A stretch of 64,000 nt of DNA from Farysia itapuensis. Its lineage: Eukaryota; Basidiomycota; Ustilaginomycetes; Ustilaginales; Ustilaginaceae. Under the pieces are notes generated by a model. That model was given only the letters and a program-made list of their open reading frames with translations. It was not told the DNA's origin and did not search any database. The translations under genes and the position numbers were made by a program. Positions 19,701 through 29,564 of the stretch are shown piece by piece. Within the stretch, counting starts at the first letter, position 1. Every line of letters starts with the position of its first letter. The stretch is from positions 186,001 through 250,000 of the forward strand of contig JALBYC010000001.1 of the NCBI GenBank assembly GCA_023212645.1, given 5' to 3'.

Positions 19701-20336
19701 TTCTGATGCTTCCTGATCAGAGAAAGTTTGCTGTGAGAGAGAATTTTGCAATAGAGAGCCTGAGTGGGCAACAGAGCCGTCGGGTTCACGAGCTTGCGCA
19801 TCGTCTGCTTGACTGGAGGATACTGACGAACGAGCGTGTGAGGGTTCAGATGGGAAAGCCGGTGTCTGGCAGAGGTTCGCAGTCTGGGTGGGCGAGGTGA
19901 CGGTGACGACAAGACAAGTAGCCGAGCTTCTTGGATCACGGCAATCTTCTGAGGCAGAGCCAAAGTCGTACTCTGCCATGGGCCGATGGCACCTGCGTTC
20001 TGCATTAATGAGAGCAGTTTGCTCGTTATTGTCAGGGCAGTTGCTGGTCGGATGGTCCGAACTGTCAAGGGTGTTGCGGGAAGTGCTGGCATGATGCAGG
20101 CCGCGCTCGCTGTCGTCTTTGCCGTGTTCGGCACTTATTGGCGATGGAAGCGGATGTGATCCAAGGCTGGGCGATGAGCCAAAAGTGGCTATCGAAAGCT
20201 TGCGCTTAGTCGATCTTGTCGAGGGAAGCGGCGTCGAACCGGACGACGGCGATCGACGCAGCTGAAAAGCATGCGGCTCGTCTGCGGTGGTGTCCATACT
20301 GTTGAGTCTACTTGCACTCCTGGCAGGATCAATCAC
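16743..20336 (-). CDS. sok1: Sok1/TCP11 family protein
   Basis: Long protein of 1197 residues in one frame. The N-terminal 500 residues are Ser/Pro rich and probably disordered, with basic clusters such as KRSSRSRRSQSVP. The family signature LRELDLLEILKNPQLRHDVVFDPNVQFRPN lies near residues 530-560 and is followed by a helical TCP11 domain (for example VEWFKEQ-like steps seen as VQWFKEQIEQGKMP). T-complex 11 proteins include yeast Sok1, a multicopy suppressor of cAMP-dependent kinase defects. In this family the signature binds no known cofactor. A cysteine cluster, GCTCTAFDHGKVLPCTCAP, directly follows the signature and may be lineage specific. The start at 20336 is the first in-frame ATG. 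A second ATG at about residue 14 is also possible. A role in cAMP/PKA signalling is known for yeast and inferred here. Confidence 0.88.
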   Translation of the reverse strand: MIDPARSASRLNSMDTTADEPHAFQLRRSPSSGSTPLPSTRSTKRKLSIATFGSSPSLGSHPLPSPISAEHGKDDSERGLHHASTSRNTLDSSDHPTSNCPDNNEQTALINAERRCHRPMAEYDFGSASEDCRDPRSSATCLVVTVTSPTQTANLCQTPAFPSEPSHARSSVSSSQADDAQAREPDGSVAHSGSLLQNSLSQQTFSDQEASERRNPPSPPFDCFYFQALPSHAAHTPADADLGEPKRPTNASPLTKAADHRPHTTSSPLKSSTDHQQKVWLRSESSQSENDKDRPQYHKEQDPTWSSKENPFASLSFQLNPVPPFKRRKMHDFASLQGSLTTCTHNVEEHTEQRRSSVAGHQPITSKAEHHDLELPHQPLVQARPISTQRKESDRLAALNDVLPSALPSFNPVASVFSPYDHQNSSAAQPATSHKRSSRSRRSQSVPNMRAKATLDVTSISQHRILLPPGYSHTIKKASRGGLGSTSRSAVHRSSKRAHANLAHFPSGRSNSRLRSTFTPSPHPPITRHTLRELDLLEILKNPQLRHDVVFDPNVQFRPNFDGERGRRKREAGERYWTAIAREIEFGCTCTAFDHGKVLPCTCAPTPKSSTSPAVQWCKTETLTSLGKTKATPAGSACPSRIPLLVQELRSICLSILPSNFPASPKEEQEMTSQSKVGSAQEFQSPSARVVNATSADTDPISSHHQLIAYTLDPAVITKDLQRGSLDVSSLITFMGSILKLHCAPMRDEAIEKMVKVVCVDHDVGKGLRLCFEILELMKLDIANHQLRSTRPYLVETAVDFEVQWFKEQIEQGKMPLTKTKIWLQHSLSAIDQSGGPKHLDTVTQAFNEGMLRLLFEVPGSVQSLPSASTPLTSPSSSSLNNTFASHYPETFQFDAYRMTTFHNDIADLTIVYMLLLLFRQLCCSPLDDGVIVPALASAIAQDQLKTVKGEIWCLLNDANLCLSGSAGSATNQGNGKQGGPVLLGSSSGFAKLHHPRWRTAMQNVLLQIAARASMVQMAARQGLSDPSQIKPTAPSAKTQNLLNAWMQSNLCAGSALHKVCQKRLHQVISTMLGDKLRANSVAVPETLTKVSDTITSKGVVLSNTIVQRNKTCSGAAASVPSTRVSDTSSATEVAESASWEATLSRAGLEPFAGEIKLLSDRISKVATFHLRIFHKLYEKMGAEQRSSVISNSSTAI

Positions 20337-22646
20337 GATGTAGCTTTACTCGCTCGAGCACATGGAGAGTATCTGAGTGTTGAAACCGATAGGCGTCGGA
20401 TCAGCCGATAGAATGCAATTGCTGATGTTGTCGGATGAGCCGGTGTTGGGTGGAGTGCTGAGAGAACAAGTCAAGACCAAAGCAACGAGAATGAGACTGG
20501 TGGTGGGTAAGTTGGCCTAGACGGGTGATTGATGAAGGTGGTCAAGGAGGTCGAGGTGCGAGGATCGGCCAGTCAGGGGGTTAAAGGCAAGGCCTAGATC
20601 TGGGTGTTCGGGGATCAAATGGGTGGCGAACGGTAGTGGGCCCCGTAACCGGAGAACAATGGGAGGGGCTCAAGGGAATCCGTCTAAGACAGTTTGGGAG
20701 CGGTTCCAGCTTGTGGCTGCAAAGGGCCACGCATTCGTGACAAAACAGGCTCTTACGTTCAAGGCGCACAATTGGGTTTTACCTCGAACGCTCAATAGTG
20801 CAGGACGGCAGGACGGTACAGCAACTCGTGATTCGATATGGGAGCCTTCCGTCACAACGCCTGCCAGGACCGAGTGCTCACGCTGCAATTTGCCCAAGCG
20901 AGGTTGATCCCTTGATACTCGAGGGCGTTTGATTAGCGATGGCGTGGTTTTCGGCTTGTCAAGGGGATAAAAGGGGGTAGCATAAAGTCGAAATTTTTCT
21001 CAAAGCGAGCCAAGTGTGCGTCACAAATGTGTGGCAGTGGCAATGGCATGAACAGCAAGGGGGACACCCCTCCATGGATGCGAGACCCAAATTTCCAATC
21101 ATTTCCAATTTGTGCGAGACAAGTGTCAATCTCCCGAGACGAGCGCAAATCACGGCCGCTCCTCAAATGTGAAACTGGATACCTTGAAACCTTTGGCCGT
21201 GTTTGAACCAGTCCGATAGGGTGGTATACGTTGTCAAGTTCTGAGACAACGCCATTGCCATGTTTGTGGCGAAAAGGTGTGTGCGCGCCATCGGTGCCCC
21301 TGATGCAACTGTTGTCTGAATGCGATTCTGGTGCCTTGAAGGTATGACCACGTCCGTCAGCCTCGCTCCGAGTGAAATGGTGACGAAGGCGTTCATTCCC
21401 CGCTGAACCCTGATTAGGCATTTTCGAGTCCCGACACTGGCATGAAATCTGACTTTGACGGCGCATAGACTGGGGCTATCAACCACCAGACAAACGCTAT
21501 GTCATTCGCATCAGCGACGGCATCCACAAAGACGACCAAAGCAAGCACAAGCACTGCGATTATGTGTGAACGAGGAACCAGGGTCTGATGATTGCCTAGC
21601 TCATGTGAGAGTTCTGACACCGCATGGCTACCCGGTTTCACATTTCAATTGAGCCTGATGCGACGGAAAGGCGATTCGAATTCAGAAGTTTGTTAGACCC
21701 GAAGAATTGGTTTTAGCATTCGTGATTCATTTCTGTATCTGCCGCACGCCAACACCACCCAGTTTCACACGAGACTGCGTTCAACTTGCTGAGTCCGGAA
21801 TGTCTCACTGCGTCCAACCCGAGCATGTACAAGGTCGATCTGCCCCTCGTCGTATCCTAAAGATCCGTTTTCGCTTTAACACTCCGCTCTTGTGTGTATT
21901 GTCAACATATGTCCCTGCTTCTAGAATAAATTGAATTCAGCCGGTCGGGAATCCTCATTGCGCCCAAACAGTCTCTCTGCCCGCTGTCCATCCTGGTCTG
22001 GACTTCCTGCCCTATGGTATCCCGCTACATGATGTCGAGAAAGCCATTGCAATGGACGATATTGCGCGATTAGCGCCATGCTCTTCGGCTAGCGCATGAA
22101 TAGCCAGATCCACAGTCGACGTCTCGCGTGTATCTAGACGAACCCATTTCTTGGGATTTTGGATTTTAGGCGAAACAGCAGCGGACCACCGTTGCGCAAA
22201 AATGCTCAAGTCCACCGCATTCTTCGAAACAAAAGCTGTTTGTTGTGTCTGTCATCGTGATCGCACTGTTGTGGTCAGCCCCAGTGCGCCTCTTGCAGCT
22301 CCTGCGCTCCTTGCACAGCACAAACCCTGACCTAACACAGCGCTTCTCTGCCGCACGTCGCATGCGCACACAATCGCACGTATATCGCACAAGCACAAGC
22401 CTATTCACATTGTACTGCAAATCGGCTCGCTAGCGGCAATCCAAAAATAACAATTTTCGCAGCCGAAGCCAAAGTGAGCTGGTATCTGACTCGCAAACCG
22501 GCTTTCTTTGCCAGAACGTAGCATGTGGCTTGATCGCAGATATCGTCATATCTCTCTACACGGCACTCTCGATCGCAGTGGCACTGTTGTGCAACTCTTC
22601 GTCAGTATGTTCGTTCATCGTGATGTAATGGAATTTAATGCTGTGT
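20337..22646. other. Long intergenic region (2.3 kb) between the Sok1-like gene and the arrestin gene
   Basis: I see no gene here that I can support. The left part must carry the Sok1 promoter and 5' UTR. The longest frames (for example minus strand 20933-21466) have no family signature and look like chance reading of noncoding DNA. No tRNA cloverleaf was found by eye. Confidence 0.45.
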
Positions 22647-25600
22647 CTAGCGTCCTGGCACTGTGCTGAGTCTGCTTGGATTGGCACTGAGTGGTATTTT
22701 GGGGGGTAGCGGCGGGGGCGCTGTCGATGCGCTCCGTCTCTGCCCGTTCGTGAGATCATCAATGTCCAAGCCGTGTTCATCATCATCGTATAGAGATGCA
22801 TATCTGGGACGCCACTGGTGTTGTTCGTGGGTTTGAGGATTGTAATCTGTGTAGATTGAGCCTGTGTCGTCTCCCGTATAGCCTCGGGTCTTGGGCTGAG
22901 CCATGGGCGAAGCTGTACGCACTTCTGCAACTTGGCCGGTCGAGCTCGTACCCGCGCCAAAGGAGGACTGAGCTTGATTCTGATTGACAGCATCTTTAGC
23001 TGCATAGTAAGCTGCAAGCTGAGCCTTCTCACTGGCGGCAGTGCCCTCACTCGGTCCAATTGGTGCTGTCGTCCCTTGACTGCCATTGATAGCTGCAGCA
23101 GCGCTGTTGTCCCTAGAATGAGCGTACGCATACTCGGCTGCAGGTCGCACGGCAACCGGCGCTGAGAAAGTACCTTTGGCTGGAGACTCTGACTTGGCAG
23201 CAGCTCGAGCCTCGGCATTGGCTGCTTTTCGCGCAAAGTGAGACGCTAGACGCTCCTTTTCAATCGCAGACTGCTGCTCTGATTCGGTCAGGTATGAGTG
23301 CACTGCCGTGTTCAATCGCAATCCTTGACGGTCTGTGCCGTCAGCGGGGGTGGAGGGAGCAAAGGGTGATGTCTCCCGTATGCCCAAAGGCGTCAGTCGG
23401 GTCGGAGTGGGCACAGTGTCGGCCGGCTGGTGCGGTGTGGCATGGTGGACTGCAGATGCTACTTCTGGTGTGTACATCGGATCGTCGACGTGTTGATACC
23501 CATTGCTCTGCCCAACGCTTGCATTCTGCGCAACAGCATCGCGAGCCTCGTAGTAGCGTCTCAATTGTTCCTTCTCGCTCACAGGAGCAGAAACCAATGA
23601 TTGTGGGATGACGGCTGTGCGGAGTCCATTTGCAGACAAACTGCTTCCTGACGCACCAGCTTCAGCAGCTGCAACCGTCTTCGGCCATTGGTCTGCAGGC
23701 TGTGCTGCCTCGACTGCTTGGCTCTGGCCCTGTTCAGAGCGCTGGTACTCCTCTGCCTCGGCCTTGGCGCGCTCGTACAGACGGCGCTTTTCTTCTTCTG
23801 TCGTCATGTATGCAGAATACGGGGCAGGTTTGCCAGACACGATTGGGCTCGATGCAGCCACTTGCACTGGAGAGGATGTAGCAGTCTCTCTCTGTACCTG
23901 ATAAGTCGGAGTGCCGCTGGGATCAACGTATTGAGTCGATGGCTGCGTGGAAGATGCAGCAGCAACGTTTCCTCCTGACGTGGAAGACTGCGAGAACGAG
24001 TTCTGGTACATTTCCGCTTCGGCTCGTGCACGCTCGTATAGTCTTGCTTTCTCTGCTTCTGCTGAAAGCCCTACCGCCGGAGACGTGGTGGCAGTGTGCG
24101 AGAAGGAAGAATTGGGAGCCGAATTGATCATGCTGAACGGCCGACCGTTAGCGGTGGCGGGTGAAGTAATGGAAGCCTGACTGACACTCTGATTGTGGGC
24201 ACGCCTTTCGTCGGCACGACGTTGATTGCGCTCGGCCTGCTGTCGCGCTCGTTCGTAGAGACGCTCCTTTTCGGCTTCTGCAGAATGGCTGTCAGCAAGT
24301 CCAAGAGCAGCTTCAGCCGCCGCCACAGCAGACAAGCTCGAACGGTTCTGTTGCGTTGGAAGAATTCTAGAGGATGGCAGAGACTGATTTGCAAACTGCT
24401 GGTGAGGCATTGACTGTCGATAGAGTGGATTGGAGACAGAGCGCTGTCCGTCTGGCCGAGGACTTGCAGTGTTGCCAAGGTTGGGGTAAGACATGTGCTG
24501 TTGATGCGAGAATTCTGAATAGTGTCCCTCCTCGCTTCCTTCCCTGATGGGCGTGACTGCGCCGCTGTGACCGTGGAACGAAGAGCCGGGTATGGCAACT
24601 GAATCCATGCCTGTACCTATGCGATTTGCAGGGTATCGATTCTCCTCAGAGACGGGCTCATAGCCCTCGTACACACTGGAAGGACCGGCAAACGCTGATC
24701 GGGGAGCAGCACTGGCTCCAAAGGGCTGTGCAGATCCGTATTGCCCCCAGGAAAAGACTTGGCCGGGGACGCCTCTACCAGCCATGCCAGGTCCACTGAC
24801 GGCGGTGCCCTGAGTCATGACAGTGTCTCGCCTCCTGAGATCGCCGCCGACGTAGCCGGGGTACGCACCGCGACCGCCAGAATATGTAGACCCACCACCA
24901 AATGACAAGGAACGAGCCATGCTGGGTGTGCTCTCCAAAGGGGGATAGGCAACGCTGCTTTCGTCAAAAGTATTGCTGTCATTTGCTGGACCGGACAGGC
25001 CAGCAACGTAGCCGATTCGCTGAACCATAGCCTCACTCGTCGGTTTGGTGAAGTTGGACACAGTGATTGGCAGGTGGTCAATCACGATGGGTTTCTTGCC
25101 AGTTTCGACAATGATTCGGAGTGCATACGAGACTTCGATATGCTTTGCGGTCTCAATGGTCATCAGCGTGTGGTTTCTGGGGATTTGGCAAGCAAGGTCA
25201 AAGGTGTGAGTGTCACCCTTGTAGATCTTCTTGCCAAAGTTCTTGCTCTTGGCGGAAAGATTCTCTGTTTTCTGAGAAGCGCCTTTGCTACTGGAGCTAA
25301 AGGTCTTTTTGGCACTTCCTTTGTAGGTGACGGTCTCGCGGACGACGCAAGCGACAGTCTTTAGCTTGATCGGGGATACACGATTGGAGGAGACGATGAT
25401 CTTTACATCAACATTGTCACCTAGCCCGAAGCAGCTCTGACTACGGAGGACCTTGACTCGGATGTCGTCTTGTACGGCTTCGTGATCTTCGGGGGCAAAG
25501 TATATGGGCCACATGGAGTGAAGCTCGTGCTTGTCGAGCCAGAGCGGATGGGTGTTCTGAATCACTGAGCTGGTGGTTTCCTTCCTCAGCAACCCCTTTT

Positions 25601-26015
25601 TGCTTCTAACGCAGAGGCTGCTGACAAGCTCGTACGAGATGCCTGCCTGTTTGTCGAGCTTAGCACTTGGCGGAAGGCCTTCAGGGATGAAGACCTGAAA
25701 GGGAAAGTCAGCCGTTTGAAGAAGCTCCCAGCCTTTTTCTGTATCTGCCTTGTAGGCGTCCTCCTTGCGTGCTGTCCAGACATCTATGGGACCTTTTCCA
25801 ATCAATTCTCCCCAGCTCTCTCCTCCTGGCAATGTTTCGAGCTTGCGCAACTCGATGCGAAGCCATGCTGCCTTGAGACCCTTGGTGCCAAGACGTACCT
25901 CGATGGTCCCCGCGACATGAGCTGGCGGCCGATTGCCTGCGCCTGCGATACCCGGATAGCCCTGGATGAACTCCCTGTGTGGCGGCGGCCTGAGAATCAG
26001 CTTTGGTTGCGACAT
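22647..26015 (-). CDS. Large alpha-arrestin-like protein with a C-terminal array of six short helical motifs
   Basis: Reads 1122 residues from the ATG at 26015 (MSQPKLILRPPPHREF). An upstream ATG at 26174 would add a low-quality extension. Residues 1-400 form an arrestin fold. VAGTIEVRLGTKGLKAAWLRIELRK and FPFQVFIPEGLPPS lie in the N lobe. The C lobe has GLGDNVDVKIIVSSNRVSPIKLKTVACVVRETVTYKG and ends with HIEVSYALRIIVETGKKPIVIDHLPITV. Alpha-arrestins are adaptors that direct ubiquitin ligases to plasma-membrane transporters. After a Gly/Ser/Pro-rich linker the C-terminus carries six spaced motifs of the type EKxRLYERARxxAE, centred near 24260, 24045, 23785, 23560, 23250 and 23015. The end has a PPPLPPKIP SH3-type ligand. 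I saw no PPxY motif, so the mode of Rsp5 recruitment is unclear. Confidence 0.8.
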   Translation of the reverse strand: MSQPKLILRPPPHREFIQGYPGIAGAGNRPPAHVAGTIEVRLGTKGLKAAWLRIELRKLETLPGGESWGELIGKGPIDVWTARKEDAYKADTEKGWELLQTADFPFQVFIPEGLPPSAKLDKQAGISYELVSSLCVRSKKGLLRKETTSSVIQNTHPLWLDKHELHSMWPIYFAPEDHEAVQDDIRVKVLRSQSCFGLGDNVDVKIIVSSNRVSPIKLKTVACVVRETVTYKGSAKKTFSSSSKGASQKTENLSAKSKNFGKKIYKGDTHTFDLACQIPRNHTLMTIETAKHIEVSYALRIIVETGKKPIVIDHLPITVSNFTKPTSEAMVQRIGYVAGLSGPANDSNTFDESSVAYPPLESTPSMARSLSFGGGSTYSGGRGAYPGYVGGDLRRRDTVMTQGTAVSGPGMAGRGVPGQVFSWGQYGSAQPFGASAAPRSAFAGPSSVYEGYEPVSEENRYPANRIGTGMDSVAIPGSSFHGHSGAVTPIREGSEEGHYSEFSHQQHMSYPNLGNTASPRPDGQRSVSNPLYRQSMPHQQFANQSLPSSRILPTQQNRSSLSAVAAAEAALGLADSHSAEAEKERLYERARQQAERNQRRADERRAHNQSVSQASITSPATANGRPFSMINSAPNSSFSHTATTSPAVGLSAEAEKARLYERARAEAEMYQNSFSQSSTSGGNVAAASSTQPSTQYVDPSGTPTYQVQRETATSSPVQVAASSPIVSGKPAPYSAYMTTEEEKRRLYERAKAEAEEYQRSEQGQSQAVEAAQPADQWPKTVAAAEAGASGSSLSANGLRTAVIPQSLVSAPVSEKEQLRRYYEARDAVAQNASVGQSNGYQHVDDPMYTPEVASAVHHATPHQPADTVPTPTRLTPLGIRETSPFAPSTPADGTDRQGLRLNTAVHSYLTESEQQSAIEKERLASHFARKAANAEARAAAKSESPAKGTFSAPVAVRPAAEYAYAHSRDNSAAAAINGSQGTTAPIGPSEGTAASEKAQLAAYYAAKDAVNQNQAQSSFGAGTSSTGQVAEVRTASPMAQPKTRGYTGDDTGSIYTDYNPQTHEQHQWRPRYASLYDDDEHGLDIDDLTNGQRRSASTAPPPLPPKIPLSANPSRLSTVPGR

Positions 26016-26222
26016 GAGGGCGGAATGGTGAGCTTCCGAACCACAATCGCAAAGGTCAGAAGGCGGTGAACAAAGATGGATGGGTTGACGAGCTGCATGC
26101 GAACCCTGAAATGCAAACGGCTCGCTTAAAATTAATAATTCCCATCCCAAATGGCAGTGCACACCACCGGCCAACCGAAGCTTGAAAAGTATCTATTACG
26201 TCCACTAGATAAATCTTCTAGA

Positions 26223-29200
26223 TCAGTTCCAGCCTTCGACCTCGCGGTAGTCGAGGCTGCGCTCGAGATGCTGTTGGTCAGACAGAATTTGTGTAATGAG
26301 GAAGTCGGCAAAGTCGGTTCGCGTCCAGTAACTCATATGTGCAGTCATCAATTCCTAGCAATTGGGGTCAGCCGGTCAGCAAAAATTTCCTGGCATCCAG
26401 GCCCGCAGAGTACTCACTGTGTATTGGTTGATGGTGCTCAGAAGGCTGTAGCCCTCGACGGGCATGTAAAAGTCGACTCGATGCATGGGGTTCAGAGCGC
26501 GAAGTCTCGCCTCGGCCCGTTCCTTGCGCTTGTTGCTTGCTTCGTCCTTGCCCTCTTTCGCTGCTGCTTTGTGGCGTTCGTCTTGCTTGGCTTCTTCCTG
26601 CTTTGCTTTGGCAGCAAGATCCGCTTGTACATCTTCCACCTCCTCGTCCGCACCTTTGACCTTGTCCTGCTCCTGGTTGGCAATGTTGTTCATGGTCTCC
26701 TTGTCCCGATCTGCCCTCGTGTCTGTGCTTGCTGAAGATCGTGGCCTCTCTCCTGACTTTCTCGCCTGATTGATGGAAGCTGCGGCATCGCCCGCTTTGG
26801 CACCCCAGGAGCTAAAGAATCCGCCAGACTTTCGCGATCGCTTTCGTTGCTGGCCGTCCTCCGAATCAGTCACGTTGCCAGAGGCTAGTGAGTGCGAACG
26901 AGCGTCATCAGCAAGGTCCGAGTTGATGGCATACCTATCGGCACGCAGTACACTCCGTACGGCCTTGTTGAGAGGCACTGGCCTGATCTGCTTCGCGTAC
27001 TCTACGTCTACTGCGGGTGTGACTCGAGTGGCGACCGGATCGTACTGGTTCCAAATGTTGTAAAAATTTGTAACCGCCATGCAACCGTACTTGCCCTGCT
27101 CGTCCAGCGTGACGCCGTGCTTGTCTTGCGCGAAGCGTGAGGATCGCACACGACCACTGCGTGCTATCAGCTGAGCTCGATGTAGCACAAAGAAGATGGA
27201 CACGGGGGAACCGAGAGCGAAGAAATTATGTGTGTTGAAGAGCAAATGCTCGCTGGTGAGCTTTTGTACTTGATGCGCAGATTGGTCCTTGATCAGAGGT
27301 ACATGGTTGGGCTGCGACGACAGCACATCTGCTGATATAACGGTTCCCAGACTGTGGGCAATAATGTGTACCCTGCCACCTTGTGCCTCAAAGTCTGGGT
27401 TTCGTTTCGCAAAGAGTCGGTATTGGCGATTGGCTTCTCGAATGACAGACTTTGTGACGTGCGATTTGTGGTGCGAGAGATACATGGGTATATCCATCAG
27501 AACGTCCTTGACCATTGTCCGAACAATAGGAATGCCGTCATCTCCAAAAATATGATCCATTTGCAGTTCGAGCCCATTGTCATATTCGTCCGAATCCTCG
27601 TCCTGTGATGCGGCAGCCTCCGTTGCTTCTGCTGCTTCGCCGTTCAGGAAACCCGCCTGCCACAAGACAGGCACGATCTGCAATCGTCTCTTGTCAGCAA
27701 TCCCATGCAAGCCTTCACCACCAATCTCTGCCGGCGGTTTGGCCGTGTCTATGCGTGTTTGCAGCATTGCCCGGAACGTGTTTACGGCCAAGGTAAAGTC
27801 AAAGCTTTTCCACTCGCCAGCAAGTCTCTGGCCGATACCGTGAATGGCAAGTAGTAGCTCTGGAGGTTTCTCGCTCTGTTCGGCGTCCTCTTCTGCCTGT
27901 TCTTGATCATCAAATGCTTCCGGATCGTCAAAGCCAGAAGCAGTCTGGGACTGTCTTTTTGGCGGCTCATCCGTCGCATCTACCTTGTTCTCCTCGGTGG
28001 CCGTAGTGTCTTCAGTCGAAGGTCCGGGTACATCTTGAATCTTGTTCTGTGCCTCTTTCAAAGCCTCATCAACCACTTGCTGCTGCTGTGGTGTCAAGGT
28101 GTCGGTGCCATCTCCAGCTGCTAGCTTGGAAGCATCTCCGCCGGCCCAGACACCTAACTTTGAGGCTACTGATTTGAGCAATTCGTTGGAAGGTATGGAC
28201 GAGGCAGGTATTTGGCTAGCTGCAGCGAGAGAGAGATGCTTAAGCGTGGCTCCAGCGCGACCAAATTTGGGTGTGTCTGCTTGAGCGTTGACATGAGTCT
28301 TGTCAATGGTAAGCAGAGGTTGAGACGTGCTGCTGCTCAGGCCTCGAAGGTCGCCATGGCTAGACGAGTCCTGTACTTGCTCCCTCTTAGCGTCGGAAAG
28401 ACGGATGTCGAACGTGTCTGCATCGTCGACAATGACGGGCTCATGCTCTTCGCTTTCTAGAGCGTCGGCGAGCTGGTGTTCGAGTTTCGCGCCCTTGACC
28501 GTCCGCATGCGAGGCGGAGTCGCCGGTTTTCTTGGCGAGGCAGTCGAGTCTTTGGCTCTGGATTTGGAGCGCGTCGCGTAGCCTTGTTTTGCTTCAGTGA
28601 GCTGATACTGTGTCTGATAGCCGCGAATCAGCATCTGACCTCCTCCATGTTCACCACTCCAGGCGGTAAAGAATTGTTTGGACAAGCGAGATGGGAAGCC
28701 TTCCGTATATAGCCTGGCAAGTCTCGGACCCTGGAATATGATGTAGGTGTTTTTGAGACTGGTCAGGTGACATTTTAGCTTGTCTTCTGCTTCGGCGCCA
28801 AGGGCTATCGAGGATCTGAGCTCGTCTGTGTAGGATGGCAGCCATGGACGCAGAGTTTGGTACTGAGATTCGAGTTCAGCAGCCAGGGTGGCCGAGCAGG
28901 GGGCTAGTTTATTCGATTCAAAGAACCAGGTTGCTCGCATGATTTGTAGCTTGGGGCCTTTCCAGAATACAGGACTCATGGTGAGCTGTTCAAAGTCGGC
29001 GTCGTATAGCATGTCTAGCCCAACTGGGACTTTGTGCGACGGGGTTTCGTCGTCTGGACTGAGCTTTTTCCAGCTGTCGTCGCCTTGTATCTCGCTCAGC
29101 TGGACTCTGCCATCAGTTTCGGGTAGCTTGGGCAGCTTTATGTTGCCGCCTTGCTGAAACACCCAAGCCTTCCACGCTGTTTCGAGACGGCGGCTATCGC

Positions 29201-29564
29201 GGACAGAGAAGGATGTCCAGCCCTTGCCGGTCTCTAAAGCGTGAAGCCATCGACTGTGCAAAGGTGGACGATCATCGTCGTCTTCGTCGTCCTCTTGCTT
29301 TTTGTCGCTGTCATCTTTGCCAAGGTTTTGACTGGCGGAGTCTTCTTCGTTGATGGCAGACTCCTTTTTGGCCGACTGAGACTTGTTGCGCTTGGGAATG
29401 GGAAGCGAGGCCTTGCGAATAAAGTTGGCACGTCGCTCCTTGGACGATGCATCTGGGGCTTTGTTGTGCTCGCCATCCTCCGTCGCCGGTTGGGGATCGT
29501 CTTGCTTATGCATGGCTAGCGAGGTACGCACTGAGCTCAGGTCAAGGAGCGAGGCGTTTGGCAT
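26223..29564 (-). CDS. DDHD-domain phospholipase (PA-preferring PLA1 type), two exons
   Basis: Intracellular phospholipase A1-like protein of the DDHD family, predicted to hydrolyse phosphatidic acid and other phospholipids at internal membranes. The serine-hydrolase elbow is AHSLGT near residue 735, preceded by the family-typical LLLAIHGIGQRLAGEWKSFDF. A long acidic, disordered spacer separates the halves. The C-terminal DDHD region runs from NTHNFFALGSPVSIFFVL to MHRVDFYMPVEG. The last exon is separate: 29564-26418 joins 26354-26223 across a 63-nt intron (GTGAGT...CTAG). The spliced end reads INQYTELMTAHMSYWTRTDFADFLITQIL and stops after EGWN. This supplies the conserved AHxSYW-DFxxF end that the unspliced frame lacks. 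The total is 1092 residues. The 3' end lies about 210 bp from the arrestin gene start. Confidence 0.9.

Noticed and set aside
20933..21466. Minus-strand frame of 177 codons upstream of the Sok1-like gene
   Set aside because: No family motif, mixed composition, no clear start context, and located in a region that should be promoter or UTR.
22556..23236. Minus-strand frame of 226 codons at the 3' end of the arrestin gene
   Set aside because: Different frame of the arrestin tail; only the main frame keeps the repeated motif.
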